NCBI GenBank assembly: GCA_013288945.1
Contig: JABDAZ010000002.1
Location: 62,001 to 126,000, forward strand
From: Bacteroidota bacterium
GTDB lineage: Bacteria; Bacteroidota; Bacteroidia; Chitinophagales; Chitinophagaceae
DNA: 64,000 nucleotides
Reading direction: 5' to 3'
The position numbers and the translations under genes are program-made. Under the pieces are notes generated by a model. That model worked only from the letters and a program-made list of their open reading frames with translations. It was not told where the DNA came from and searched no databases. Below, one piece after another: positions 48,547-58,394 of this stretch (position 1 is its first letter; each line of letters begins with the position of its first letter).

Positions 48547-50367
48547 TTATTTCACTTCCTGCATATCAACAAGGCGCTTATAAAAACCATTTTGCGCAAT
48601 CAATTCTTCATGGTTTCCGCGCTCCACAATTTGTCCTTTTTGTAAAACGATTATTTCATCTGCGTGGCGAATGGTGCTTAATCTGTGTGCAATCACAATG
48701 CTGGTGCGGTTTTGCATCATATTATTAATAGCATCCTGAACTAAACGTTCACTTTCTGTATCGAGCGATGAAGTCGCTTCATCCAAAATTAATATGGGTG
48801 GGTTTTTTAAAACTGCGCGTGCAATGGTTAATCGTTGCCTTTCGCCGCCACTGAGTTTGCTTCCGCGATCACCAATATTTGTTTGATAACCATCTTCTTT
48901 TTTAGTAATAAAATCGTGCGCGTTTGCAATTTTTGCCGCATTAATAATTTCTTCCAAAGTTGCATCTGGCTTGCCAAGCGCGATGTTTGCAGCAATCGTA
49001 TCATTAAACAAAATCGGTTCCTGCGTTACAATGCTCATTTGCGTGCGCACAGATTTCAGCGAATAATCTTTTATATTAATTCCATCTATTAATAATTCTC
49101 CGCCGGAAGCATCATGAAAACGCGGAACCAAATCTGCCAGCGTAGATTTTCCCGCGCCGGAAGAACCAACTAATGCAATTGTTTTTCCTTTTTCAATTTT
49201 TAAATTGATGTTATCTAAAATCGTTGCGTCTTCATAAGCAAATTTTACATTCCTGAATTCTATTTTATCAGCAAAAGAAACGAACTGTTTTCCGTTCGGG
49301 TTTTCTTCAATAGAAACCGGCGCTTTTAATAGTTCCTCCACGCGTTCCATCGCAGCTGCTCCGCGTTGCATATTAAAAAATGCGGTTGATAAATCTTTTG
49401 CAGGATTAATCATAATCGCAAACACGGCAATATAAGTCATCAAATCGCCTGCTGGCAGCGCACTCGCGGAGTTTGTTAATACTAAACTTCCGCCAATATA
49501 AAGGATGGTGCAAAGTACAATCACGCCAAGCACTTCCGTCATTGGCGAGGCCAAATCGCGGCGCGCGTTCATTTTATTTCTTATAAAAAAAAGTAAATCA
49601 TTAATGCCAACAAATTTATTTCTTAATAAAGGTTCTGCATTAAATCCTTTAATCACGCGGATTCCGGAAACAGTTTCATCGAGCACAGATAAACTTTCAC
49701 CCAATTTTATAGCAGCTTCCTGCGATTGTTTTTTTAAGGAACGGCTTATTCTTCCAATAAAAAAAGCGGTGATTGGCAGTAAGATTATTAAGAAAAGTGA
49801 AAGGCGCGGGCTTAAATAAATCATGTAAGCAAGATATCCGAGAATGGTTAGCGGGTTTTTTATTAATCCTTCCAAAGTGGCTACCACAGAGGATTCTATC
49901 TCATAAATATCATTTGTCATTCTGCTAATCAAATCACCTTTTCTTCTTTCTGTAAAATATCCAATTGGCAGCGATAATATTTTTTCATACAATTCACTTC
50001 GTAAATGTGTAATTGTTGCAGTACGTATCGGCGAAGAAATATAATAGGATAAATAAAGAAATAAATTTTTTAAAATAGTCGTCACAATTATTAATACACA
50101 AATCGTTATTAATCCTGCAATTTTTCCGTGATGTTCAATAATTAAGCTGATATAATTTTTCAAACTTCCAACGGCATTGCTATTAATCGCTGGTTGCCCG
50201 CCAGCAGGGTTTGCACCTTTAAATAATAAATCCATAAACGGGCTTAGCATGCCGAGTGAAACCAATCCAAACAACACAGAAAGAACGGTGAATAATAAAT
50301 AGAAAAATAATTTTGCCCTGTATTTTGGTTGAGAAACATATTGAAGGATGCGCGAAAATTTCTTCAT
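48547..50367 (-). CDS. ABC exporter, MsbA-like (fused membrane and ATPase domains)
   Basis: The 606-residue half-transporter has six TM helices (about 20-330) and an ATPase domain with Walker A GSSGAGKSTL, Q-loop IVTQEPILFND, signature LSGGERQRLTIARA and Walker B ILILDEATSSLD. It resembles MsbA and would dimerise to export lipid A or other lipids, though drug or peptide export cannot be excluded. It stands alone and is divergent from rbfA. Confidence 0.9.
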   Translation of the reverse strand: MKKFSRILQYVSQPKYRAKLFFYLLFTVLSVLFGLVSLGMLSPFMDLLFKGANPAGGQPAINSNAVGSLKNYISLIIEHHGKIAGLITICVLIIVTTILKNLFLYLSYYISSPIRTATITHLRSELYEKILSLPIGYFTERRKGDLISRMTNDIYEIESSVVATLEGLIKNPLTILGYLAYMIYLSPRLSLFLIILLPITAFFIGRISRSLKKQSQEAAIKLGESLSVLDETVSGIRVIKGFNAEPLLRNKFVGINDLLFFIRNKMNARRDLASPMTEVLGVIVLCTILYIGGSLVLTNSASALPAGDLMTYIAVFAIMINPAKDLSTAFFNMQRGAAAMERVEELLKAPVSIEENPNGKQFVSFADKIEFRNVKFAYEDATILDNINLKIEKGKTIALVGSSGAGKSTLADLVPRFHDASGGELLIDGINIKDYSLKSVRTQMSIVTQEPILFNDTIAANIALGKPDATLEEIINAAKIANAHDFITKKEDGYQTNIGDRGSKLSGGERQRLTIARAVLKNPPILILDEATSSLDTESERLVQDAINNMMQNRTSIVIAHRLSTIRHADEIIVLQKGQIVERGNHEELIAQNGFYKRLVDMQEVK

Positions 50368-50480
50368 GATTAATAATAAATAATTGAATGGCGATTATGC
50401 AAAAATCATTCTGGTAATAACAATGCAGACAGAATGGCAAATAAATAATCTGTAAATTTACAGTTAATATCGTAATAGTT

Positions 50481-50840
50481 ATGGAAGAAGGAAAACGGCA
50501 GAAGCAGGTTGCATCATTATTGCACCACGAATTAAGTGATATTTTTCAGCGACTGAATTTAAATATGATTGATGGTGGAATGATTTCCATTTCATCTGTA
50601 AAAATAACGCCCGACCTTTTTGATGCGCGCATTTACTTAAGTTTATTTAAAGTAAATGATGCCGAAGGCGTGATGAAAAAAATTGAAGAACGCAGTTGGG
50701 AAATAAAAAAAGAATTGGTGGCGCGTGTAAAAAATCAATTGCGCAGTATGCCGCAATTAACTTTTTACCTGGATACAACGCTTGATTACGTTGATAAAAT
50801 GGAAGAAATTTTTAAGAAAATAAAAGACAATGGTTCTTAG
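50481..50840 (+). CDS. rbfA: ribosome-binding factor A
   Basis: RbfA assists late maturation of the 30S subunit. The 119-residue single KH-domain protein has KQVASLLHHELSDIFQRL, ISSVKITPDLFDARIYLS and LRSMPQLTFYLDTTLDYVDKM, and a normal length. The LolC/E-like gene follows after 29 bases and is probably co-transcribed. Confidence 0.95.
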   Translation: MEEGKRQKQVASLLHHELSDIFQRLNLNMIDGGMISISSVKITPDLFDARIYLSLFKVNDAEGVMKKIEERSWEIKKELVARVKNQLRSMPQLTFYLDTTLDYVDKMEEIFKKIKDNGS

Positions 50841-50869
50841 TTTTATTTTTTATTAATGAACCATTTATT

Positions 50870-52096
50870 ATGAACTTTCTTTTTGCGTGGCGATATTTTA
50901 AAGCAAAAAAATCTACCAATGCTATTAATGTAATTGCTTGGGTAAGCATTGCAGCCATAATTATTGGTTCGGCTTCATTAATACTTGTGCTGAGTGTTTT
51001 TAATGGATTTGAAGGATTGGTAAAATCTCTTTATTCTTCTTTTTATACTGATTTAAAAATTTCTCCGATAACTGGTAAAACCATTACGCTTACTTCGGAT
51101 CAGCTAAAAAAATTATCTGGGATTAATGAAGTGCAAGGTTATTCATTAATAGCCGAAGACAAAGCTTTTTTGCAAAATGGCGAATTGCAATCAATTGTTT
51201 ATTTAAAAGGCGTTGATGATAATTATAAAAAGATAACAGCGCTTCCGGACAAAGTTGTGCGCGGAAAATTTGAATTAGGCAATGCCGATTATCCTGATAT
51301 TGTTCTTGGTGCAGGCATTGAAAATGCGCTTGAACTCGAAACAGAAAAAAATATAATTCCTTTGTCTGTCTATCTTTTTAAGAAAACAAGCAAACTTGAA
51401 AATGCAGATCCGATGCAATCTGTAAGCAATGAAAATATTAATACTTCCGGCACTTTTATTATACAACAGGAATTTGATAATAAATATGCATTTACCAACC
51501 TCGCATTTATGAAACGCATGCTGGGCTTAAATGCGGACGAATATAGCGCTGTTGAAATTGCTTTAAAAAATTCGCAACAGGCAGATATTGTTAAAGCGCA
51601 ATTGCAAAAAATTTTTGGCGATAATAATTACAATGTGCAAACGCGTTACGAACAAAACCAAAGTTTATATAGTGTAATGCGCACAGAAAAATGGGTGATT
51701 TATTGTTTGCTGAGTATGATTTTGGTAGTGTCGGCTTTTAATATGATTGGCGCATTAACGATGCTGGTTTTGGAAAAACAGAAAGACATTAATGTATTAA
51801 AGGCACTCGGCGCAAATAATAATTATATACAACGCATTTTTTTAAGTGAAGGAATTTTGCTTGCTGTTCTCGGCGGCGTAGCAGGAATTTTATTGGCTGT
51901 AATTATTTGCTGGCTGCAGGTAAAATATAAACTGGTGGCGTTGGAAGGCGGTTCTTTTTTAATTGATTATTATCCTGTAAAACTGGTAGCGTCGGATTTT
52001 TTGCTGGTATTTTTTACTGTATTAATCGTTGCATTAATCGCATCCTGGTTTCCATCGCGCAAAGCCGCATTGCAGCAAATTGAATTGAGAAGCTGA
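50870..52096 (+). CDS. ABC transporter permease, LolC/LolE-like (MacB_PCD + FtsX)
   Basis: The 408-residue protein starts FAWRYFKAKKSTNAINVIAWVSI, as LolC/E proteins do, with TM1 at about 22-45, a periplasmic MacB_PCD domain (about 46-270) and three more TM helices in an FtsX domain (MIGALTMLVLEKQKDINVLKALGA). It probably takes part in lipoprotein release; the ATPase LolD is not adjacent. Its stop codon borders an inverted heptamer repeat. Confidence 0.88.
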   Translation: MNFLFAWRYFKAKKSTNAINVIAWVSIAAIIIGSASLILVLSVFNGFEGLVKSLYSSFYTDLKISPITGKTITLTSDQLKKLSGINEVQGYSLIAEDKAFLQNGELQSIVYLKGVDDNYKKITALPDKVVRGKFELGNADYPDIVLGAGIENALELETEKNIIPLSVYLFKKTSKLENADPMQSVSNENINTSGTFIIQQEFDNKYAFTNLAFMKRMLGLNADEYSAVEIALKNSQQADIVKAQLQKIFGDNNYNVQTRYEQNQSLYSVMRTEKWVIYCLLSMILVVSAFNMIGALTMLVLEKQKDINVLKALGANNNYIQRIFLSEGILLAVLGGVAGILLAVIICWLQVKYKLVALEGGSFLIDYYPVKLVASDFLLVFFTVLIVALIASWFPSRKAALQQIELRS

Positions 52097-52097
52097 A

Positions 52098-52174
52098 TAC
52101 GAATTTAGAAACACGAAACATGAATGTAATTTTAAACACTTCGTATTTCGTACTTCTAATTTATAATTTGTCGT
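52098..52174. repeat. heptamer-phased inverted repeat between LolC/E-like and transketolase genes
   Basis: The left arm is TACGAAT, TTAGAAA, CACGAAA, CATGAAT (52098-52125). The right arm is TTCGTAT, TTCGTAC, TTCTAAT, TTATAAT, TTGTCGT (52140-52174). It exactly fills the gap between two convergent stop codons. Confidence 0.75.
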
Positions 52175-52175
52175 A

Positions 52176-53036
52176 TTAATAATCTCCAAGTGTTTCCGGT
52201 AATTGAGATAAAGCTTTTTGCAATTGTTCATCATTCGGCGCAGTTCCGTGCCAGTTGTGATCGTTCTCCATAAAATCAACGCCTTTGCCCATTATGGTGT
52301 GCATCATTATGGCAATAGGTTTGCCTTTTCCGGTTAAATCATTTTTTGCCTTGGTTAATGTGGCTACTACTTCATCAATATCATTTCCGTTCATTTCTAA
52401 AGTGTGCCATCCGAAGGCTTCAAACTTTGCGCGGATATCACCCAAGCCACCAACTTGTGCAGTTGTGCCGTCAATTTGCTGGCCGTTCCAGTCAATAGTT
52501 GAAATTAAATTATCCACTTTATGATGAGGCGCAAATAAAGCAGCTTCCCAAATTTGACCTTCTTCCAGTTCGCCATCACCGTGTAATGAAAACACCGTTG
52601 TATTTTCTTTATTTAATTTTTTTGTTAAGGCTGCGCCGATCGCAACACTCATTCCTTGTCCCAAAGAACCGCTGGCAATGCGGATTCCCGGCAAATGCTC
52701 ATGCGTTGCAGGATGGCCCTGTACACGTGAATTTATTTTGCGAAATGTATTCAGTTCTTTCAAATCGAAATAACCAGATCTTGCAAGCGTAGAATACCAA
52801 ACCGGGGAAATATGGCCGTTGGATAAAAAAAACAAATCTTCATCTTTTCCATCCATTGAAAAATCTGGATTATGCTTTAAAACTTTGAAATATAGAGCGG
52901 TAAAAAAATCTGCGCAACCCAATGAACCGCCCGGATGGCCGCTCGCAGCACCGTGAACCATTCTTAAAATATCCCTGCGAATTTGCGTTGCCGTATCTTT
53001 TAAAGCTGCCATATCGATTTTATATTGTGGCGGCAA
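52176..53036 (-). CDS. transketolase, N-terminal half
   Basis: The 286-residue protein has the thiamine-diphosphate-binding part of split transketolases: GAASGHPGGSLGCADFFTALY, RVQGHPATHEHLPGIRIASGSLGQG and FSLHGDGELEEGQIWEA, with TIDWNGQQIDG. It ends before the pyrimidine-binding half. Split enzymes normally have the C-terminal half directly downstream, but downstream of this gene on the minus strand lies the convergent LolC/E-like gene. The partner must be elsewhere. Confidence 0.9.
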   Translation of the reverse strand: MPPQYKIDMAALKDTATQIRRDILRMVHGAASGHPGGSLGCADFFTALYFKVLKHNPDFSMDGKDEDLFFLSNGHISPVWYSTLARSGYFDLKELNTFRKINSRVQGHPATHEHLPGIRIASGSLGQGMSVAIGAALTKKLNKENTTVFSLHGDGELEEGQIWEAALFAPHHKVDNLISTIDWNGQQIDGTTAQVGGLGDIRAKFEAFGWHTLEMNGNDIDEVVATLTKAKNDLTGKGKPIAIMMHTIMGKGVDFMENDHNWHGTAPNDEQLQKALSQLPETLGDY

Positions 53037-53262
53037 AGCTAATGGAATTTATTTATCCACTTAAATTGACATTATTAAACTTTTGAACTATTTTAGTTTC
53101 TATTAACATATTTAAAATTCAAAATCTGCTGATTAGTTTAAAATTCCCATCTTCCTCAAAGAATTTGTAAATAACCTATTTAAATCCGTATTTATTTTTT
53201 AATTGCTTATTTAACATCAATTGAAAAAATAGACTTTATTTTGCACCAACAAACCGAGCCAA
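53037..53262. other. divergent spacer, nothing firm recognised
   Basis: A/T-rich 226-base gap between the divergent transketolase-half and WecA-like genes. No strong TAnnTTTG promoter stands out. Confidence 0.3.
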
Positions 53263-54396
53263 ATGTTTGATGTATTACTATCAGTAATTATTTCTTTTAC
53301 AATAACTTTTCTAGCAATACCAGTTATTATTAACATGGCTGAAATGAAGAAGTTATTTGATGTGCCGGATGAACGCAAAGTTCACCGTATACCAATAACT
53401 CCATTGGGCGGCCTGGGTATTTTTGGCGGTTTTGTATTTGGTTGTTTACTTAATATTCATTTTGGCGGCAGCGGTGAGTTTCAATATTTTATTGCAGCAG
53501 CATTAATCATATTTTTTCTTGGTTTAAAAGATGATATTCTTGTAATTTCTCCGGTAAAAAAATTCATCGGGCAGGTGTTGGCGGCATTCATGATTATTTA
53601 TTATGGCGGCATACAAATAAGAAGCATGCATGGCTTTTTAGGCATTTACCAATTGCCGGAAATGTTTAGTTTGCTGCTCACGTATTTTGCTGTGATTGTA
53701 ATCATTAATTCATTTAATTTAATTGACGGGATTGATGGCCTTGCCGGCAGCCTTGGCATGATGGCGCTTACATTATTCGGTATTTATTTTTTGTATGTAA
53801 ACATGCTGCCGTATGCCATACTTGCATTTTCACTTGCAGGAAGTTTACTGGCGTTTTTAATATTTAATTTTCAGCCGGCAAAAATTTTTATGGGCGATAC
53901 CGGTTCGTTATTAATCGGGTTGATTAATGCGATTCTGGTTATAAAATTTATTAATGTAGCAAATACTTCAGAAGTTAGTTTTCCGATAGAATCTGCGCCG
54001 GCAGTGGGTTTTGCGTTATTAATGATTCCATTGCTGGATACTTTGCGCGTGTTTGCTATCCGCATATTTCACCGCCGCTCGCCTTTTAGCCCGGATAGAA
54101 ACCATATCCATCATTTATTATTAGACAGAGGTTTTTCTCATCGCCAGATTACTTTTATTTTACTTGGAATAAATTTAGCCGTTGTGGGAATTACATTTGC
54201 GCTGCGCTCGGTAAATTGCACGATACTTATTCTTTCCATACTGGTTATCTTTTTCAGTATTATTTCTGCGTTTACTTACATGCGCGCAAAATCGAAATTG
54301 GTTATTGCCAAACCATTGGCAGAAAATGGGGGCGAAATAAAAACTTCCAAGCTGGTGCCTTTTGCAAAAGACAGTGTGCTCGAGCAAAAAAATTAA
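53263..54396 (+). CDS. undecaprenyl-phosphate glycosyl-1-phosphate transferase, WecA/TagO-like
   Basis: The 377-residue membrane protein has about ten TM helices and the conserved cytoplasmic motifs of the polyprenyl-phosphate HexNAc-1-P transferases: DVPDERKVHRIPITPLGGLG, NLIDGIDGLAGSLG, AKIFMGDTGSLLIG and the His-rich SPDRNHIHHLLLDRGFSHRQ. The last motif fits WecA/TagO/WbcO rather than MraY. It would start O-antigen, capsule or related glycan assembly. Confidence 0.9.
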   Translation: MFDVLLSVIISFTITFLAIPVIINMAEMKKLFDVPDERKVHRIPITPLGGLGIFGGFVFGCLLNIHFGGSGEFQYFIAAALIIFFLGLKDDILVISPVKKFIGQVLAAFMIIYYGGIQIRSMHGFLGIYQLPEMFSLLLTYFAVIVIINSFNLIDGIDGLAGSLGMMALTLFGIYFLYVNMLPYAILAFSLAGSLLAFLIFNFQPAKIFMGDTGSLLIGLINAILVIKFINVANTSEVSFPIESAPAVGFALLMIPLLDTLRVFAIRIFHRRSPFSPDRNHIHHLLLDRGFSHRQITFILLGINLAVVGITFALRSVNCTILILSILVIFFSIISAFTYMRAKSKLVIAKPLAENGGEIKTSKLVPFAKDSVLEQKN

Positions 54397-54438
54397 TTGT
54401 ACAAACAACTGTTAAACACAAAAATTTTCCATCTCTTT

Positions 54439-54470
54439 TTTGTGTAATTTTTCTTTTAAATGTAGGTTTG
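54439..54470 (+). promoter_or_regulatory. complete Bacteroidota promoter of frr
   Basis: TTTG (54439-54442), 20 bases, then TAGGTTTG (54463-54470) matches TTTG-N19-21-TAnnTTTG. Transcription would begin near 54476, about 18 bases before the ATG. Confidence 0.65.
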
Positions 54471-54493
54471 CATCCTTCTTAATATATAATTAT

Positions 54494-55057
54494 ATGTCAG
54501 ACGATTTATTATTCATACTCGAAGATGCGAAGGACCAAATGCAAAAAGCGTTGGATCATTTAGAAACAGAATTAATAAAAATACGCGCCGGCAAAGCAAA
54601 CCCGCAAATGCTCGAAGGGCTTTTTGTTGATTATTATGGTTCTGCCACAAACATCAGCCAGGTTTCAAATGTATCTGCAATGGATGCGCGCACACTCACC
54701 ATTCAACCATGGGAAAAAAATATGCTGCAACCCATTGAGCGTGCTATAATAGCTGCCAACCTTGGTGTTACGCCGCAAAATGATGGAAACATTATTCGTT
54801 TATTTATGCCGCCATTAACGGAAGAAAGGCGAAAAGAATTTGTGAAACGTGCAAATGGCGAAGGCGAACATTCTAAAGTTGCGATAAGAAATATCCGACG
54901 CGTTGCAATTGAAGACATTAAGAAATTACAGAAAGAAGGATTAAGTGAAGATGAAGCAAAAGATGCTGAAAAAACAGTTCAGGACACAACGGATAAACAT
55001 ATTGCATTGGTAGAAAAACATTTGGCTGCCAAAGAAAAAGATATCATGGCAATATAA
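54494..55057 (+). CDS. frr: ribosome recycling factor
   Basis: RRF splits post-termination ribosomes with EF-G. From the ATG at 54494 it has 187 residues, with LETELIKIRAGKANPQML, NVSAMDARTLTIQPWEK, PPLTEERRKEFVKRA and a C-terminal helix. The frame upstream covers the promoter and is not counted. The usual upstream partners pyrH and tsf are absent here. Confidence 0.96.
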   Translation: MSDDLLFILEDAKDQMQKALDHLETELIKIRAGKANPQMLEGLFVDYYGSATNISQVSNVSAMDARTLTIQPWEKNMLQPIERAIIAANLGVTPQNDGNIIRLFMPPLTEERRKEFVKRANGEGEHSKVAIRNIRRVAIEDIKKLQKEGLSEDEAKDAEKTVQDTTDKHIALVEKHLAAKEKDIMAI

Positions 55058-55137
55058 TACTGAATTAATTTTTTTGCCTGTTTATATTTATTAATAACAA
55101 TATAAACTGAAATTTTTCATCTTAATAAATATAAATT

Positions 55138-55884
55138 ATGGCTTCCATTAAGCTGAAAGATATTGATACGCGCGCGCCAAAAGAGTTTGAAAAAAAAGAA
55201 ACAAAAGATAAGCTTGAAAAAATATTAGCAGAGCTGGATGATTTGCAAAACCTTTTATATGCAGAGTCAAAACATTCGCTGCTTATTATTATCCAGGGAA
55301 TGGATGCAAGTGGAAAAGACGGCGCAATAAGAAATGTTTTTGGAAAAATAAATCCGCAAGGCGTAACGGTTAAATCTTTCAAAGCGCCAACGGCAGAAGA
55401 ATTGTCGCACGATTTTTTATGGCGAATCCACACACACGCACCGCAAAAAGGAATGATACAAATTTTCAATCGTTCTCAATATGAAGATATATTAATAACG
55501 CGCGTTCATAAAATGATTGATGATAAAGAAGCAAAAGCGCGCATAAATGCTATTAATAATTTTGAAAAATTATTATCAGATCATAACGATACAACTGTAT
55601 TAAAATTTTATTTACACATATCTCCCGAAGAGCAGCAATCAAGATTGCAGGAACGTATAAAAATTCCTGAAAAAAGATGGAAGTATAATGAACAGGATTT
55701 TAAAGAAGCAAAATTCTGGAAAGATTATATGAAGATGTATGAAGACTGTTTTGAATTTTGTAATGATACGCCGTGGACTATTGTTCCGTCGGATCAAAAC
55801 TGGTATAAAGAATATTTAATCGCAAACACAGTTAAAGAAACACTCAAAAAATTCGACATGCAATATCCCGGCATCAAAAAATAA
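55138..55884 (+). CDS. polyphosphate kinase 2 family protein
   Basis: The 248-residue protein has the PPK2 kinase fold: Walker A in IQGMDASGKDGAIRN, FKAPTAEELSHDFLWRIHTHAP as the lid and IFNRSQYEDILITRVH as Walker B, then EEQQSRLQERIKIPEKRWKY. PPK2 enzymes phosphorylate nucleoside mono- or diphosphates with polyphosphate. The short single-domain form fits class I or III; the exact substrate cannot be told. It is monocistronic, 80 bases after frr. Confidence 0.92.
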   Translation: MASIKLKDIDTRAPKEFEKKETKDKLEKILAELDDLQNLLYAESKHSLLIIIQGMDASGKDGAIRNVFGKINPQGVTVKSFKAPTAEELSHDFLWRIHTHAPQKGMIQIFNRSQYEDILITRVHKMIDDKEAKARINAINNFEKLLSDHNDTTVLKFYLHISPEEQQSRLQERIKIPEKRWKYNEQDFKEAKFWKDYMKMYEDCFEFCNDTPWTIVPSDQNWYKEYLIANTVKETLKKFDMQYPGIKK

Positions 55885-55997
55885 TCGTTTATTTTTTTGT
55901 TATCAAAATGCAACTGCGCTTAACAACTACATTTTTTTTGAAAATATTTTTATACATTTAAAATAATCTTTTAAAAACCAACTTAAAACTAACTAAC

Positions 55998-56369
55998 ATG
56001 GGAATGCTTAAAGAATTTAAAGACTTCGTTTTGCGCGGCAACGTTATTGATCTTGCTGTTGCAGTTGTTATCGGCGCGGCTTTCAGCGCAATTGTTTCTT
56101 CATTGGTTGATAATGTAATTACGCCTTTGTTATTGGCGCCAGCACTTAACGCAGCGCATTTGCAGGACATTGACAAGCTTGCATGGGGCGCAGTTAAATA
56201 CGGTTTGTTTTTAGCCGCTGTAATCAAATTTGTAATCATTGCATTTATTTTGTTTTTAATAATAAAAGCATTTAAAACATTGGAACATAAAACAGTTCCA
56301 CCGGCAGCAGCGCCATCAGCTACTGAAAAATTACTTGGAGATATACTTGATGAACTGAAAAAGAAATAA
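55998..56369 (+). CDS. mscL: large-conductance mechanosensitive channel
   Basis: MscL is a pentameric stretch-activated pore protecting against hypo-osmotic shock. The 123-residue protein has the N-terminal amphipathic helix (LKEFKDFVLRGNVIDLAVAV), the gate region VIGAAFSAIVSSLVDNVITPLL, a second TM helix and a C-terminal helix rich in Lys/Glu. Confidence 0.96.
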   Translation: MGMLKEFKDFVLRGNVIDLAVAVVIGAAFSAIVSSLVDNVITPLLLAPALNAAHLQDIDKLAWGAVKYGLFLAAVIKFVIIAFILFLIIKAFKTLEHKTVPPAAAPSATEKLLGDILDELKKK

Positions 56370-56476
56370 TCGAAAATCTTTCTGTTTGCCAATTGATTCT
56401 TTTTTACATTTGCGCCCGAAACAAAAAAATGTAAAGAGAATTAATTGGCATTTTTATTAATCAAAAATTATGTGCT

Positions 56477-57415
56477 ATGAAAAAAATGATGATCACGTTG
56501 GTTTGTATTTTATTTGTTACTGCAATTTTTGCGCAGGATAAAACAGTGCAGGAATTAAGGGATGAAGCAAGCAAATCAATAACAAAAGATCTGAAAGACA
56601 CAATCCCAAAAGTTTGGAAAGTTGGTGGATTATTTAACCTCAATTTTAACCAGGCTGCATTAAGCAACTGGTCTGCAGGTGGCGACAATTCTGCCATATC
56701 TCTATCAACACTTTTAAGTGCGCATGCATTTTATTTGAAAGGAAAACATTCGTGGGACAATACGCTGGATATTGCTTACGGATTTATTAATACCACAAGC
56801 CTCGGCACAAGAAAATCTGATGACCGTTATGATTTGCTTTCTAAATACGGATATGATATCGGTAAAAAATGGTACATCTCCGGATTGTTTGATTTCCGCA
56901 GCCAGTTTTCAAAAGGCTATGCGTATCCAACAAATCTGCCAAAGCAGGTAACCTCAGATTTTTTAGCTCCTGCATATATTTTATTATCGCCAGGGCTTAA
57001 TTACAAACCGAATGATGAATTTTCATTTTTCATTTCTCCGGCAACTGCAAGATGGGTGATTGTGAAAAACGATTCGCTTGCTTCTGTTGCTGCATTTGGA
57101 GTTGATTCTGGAAAAAATTCGCGCTTTGAATTTGGCGCATTTGCGAGTATCAGTTATAATAAAAAAATCAGTCCGAGCGCAGTTTACACAGGAAGGCTTG
57201 ATTTATTTTCAAACTATTTGCACAACCCACAAAATATAAGTTTGTACTGGACAAATATTCTTGCTGTTAAAGTAACCAAGGTTATAAGCATGAGCTTAAC
57301 GTTAAATATGATTTATGATAACGATATAAAAACAGTGAAAAGCGATGGCTCAACCGGTGGCCCGAAACCTCAAATACAGGAACTTTTTGGGATAGGGATT
57401 GCGTATAAGTTTTAA
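56477..57415 (+). CDS. DUF3078 domain-containing outer-membrane protein
   Basis: The 312-residue protein has a signal peptide (cut near IFAQ), then the DUF3078 start WKVGGLFNLNFNQAALSNWSAGGDNS followed by beta strands that end in a typical C-terminal strand with GIGIAYKF. The family is specific to Bacteroidota and is thought to form a beta barrel; the function is unknown. It is monocistronic. Confidence 0.9.
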   Translation: MKKMMITLVCILFVTAIFAQDKTVQELRDEASKSITKDLKDTIPKVWKVGGLFNLNFNQAALSNWSAGGDNSAISLSTLLSAHAFYLKGKHSWDNTLDIAYGFINTTSLGTRKSDDRYDLLSKYGYDIGKKWYISGLFDFRSQFSKGYAYPTNLPKQVTSDFLAPAYILLSPGLNYKPNDEFSFFISPATARWVIVKNDSLASVAAFGVDSGKNSRFEFGAFASISYNKKISPSAVYTGRLDLFSNYLHNPQNISLYWTNILAVKVTKVISMSLTLNMIYDNDIKTVKSDGSTGGPKPQIQELFGIGIAYKF

Positions 57416-57508
57416 AGAAATCGTTTAACCAATTTCTTACATTTGCCAATTGTAATTTTTGATTTTTTCAAAATTATAATTGGCAATTTTATTAATAAAA
57501 ATTTTTGA

Positions 57509-58288
57509 GTGAGCAATATTTCTTATCAGATTAAATTACCACAGTTTGAAGGCCCGTTCGACTTGCTGGTATTTTTTATTGAACGTGATGAACTGGATAT
57601 TTACAATGTGCCCATCACAAAAATTATAAAAGATTTTTTAGATTATATTCACTCGCAGGCAAGTTTAAATATTGAATTATCAAGCGAGTTTATTCTTTTT
57701 GTTTCTACATTAATGCGCATAAAAGCAAAAATGCTTTTGCCAAGAAAAGAAATTGATGAACAGGGAAATGAAATAGATCCGCGCCAGGAATTAATTGATA
57801 AACTACTTGAATACAAACGCTATAAAGAAGCTGCCGCGCGCATGGCAGAAATGGAAGCTGTAAGAATGCTGATGGTAAAACGCGGAAATTTGCAAAAAGA
57901 CATTGCGCAAATTGGTGAAGAAGCAGGCGAAGGAACCGAGATACAAACCATCACGCTTTTTAAATTAATGAAAGCATTTGAGCGCGTAGTGCAGCGTGTT
58001 CAGGAAAGGCAGAATAAACCAGTGCACACCGTTGTTCAATATAATTATACAATGGAAGAAAGCCGTGAACACATGCTAAACCAGGTGCAGCGCGAAAAAA
58101 TAATTACGTTTGAAAAAATATTTGAAGTGTGTGAAACCCGCATCCACGCTATATTTTTATTTCTTTCCATGCTGGAACTGGTTCAGCAAAAATATATGAA
58201 CATCATAACCGGCGAAGGAAAAAATAATTTCATTTTAGAATTTAATGAAGATCGTCAGCCCGACGAAGATATTCCTACAAGTTATTAA
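57509..58288 (+). CDS. scpA: segregation and condensation protein A
   Basis: ScpA is the kleisin that bridges the Smc heads. The 259-residue protein has the N-terminal kleisin block LPQFEGPFDLLVFFIERDELDIYNV, SSEFILFVSTLMRIKAKMLLP, and the winged-helix C-terminus. A stop codon directly precedes GTG, so the start is GTG at 57509. No scpB is adjacent, which is common outside Firmicutes. Confidence 0.92.
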   Translation: MSNISYQIKLPQFEGPFDLLVFFIERDELDIYNVPITKIIKDFLDYIHSQASLNIELSSEFILFVSTLMRIKAKMLLPRKEIDEQGNEIDPRQELIDKLLEYKRYKEAAARMAEMEAVRMLMVKRGNLQKDIAQIGEEAGEGTEIQTITLFKLMKAFERVVQRVQERQNKPVHTVVQYNYTMEESREHMLNQVQREKIITFEKIFEVCETRIHAIFLFLSMLELVQQKYMNIITGEGKNNFILEFNEDRQPDEDIPTSY

Positions 58289-58340
58289 TCTCTCTTTTTT
58301 AATCATTGATTAATAATTATTATAATCAAAATTGAAAATA

Positions 58341-58379
58341 AAAAAGAGGTTCATAAAATTTTTATAAACCTCTTTTTTA
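58341..58379. terminator. terminator between scpA and SDR genes
   Basis: AAAAAGAGGTT and AACCTCTTTTTT form an 11-bp stem around an A/T-rich loop, with T-runs serving both convergent genes. Confidence 0.82.
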
Positions 58380-58394
58380 TTAATAAGATAAAAA

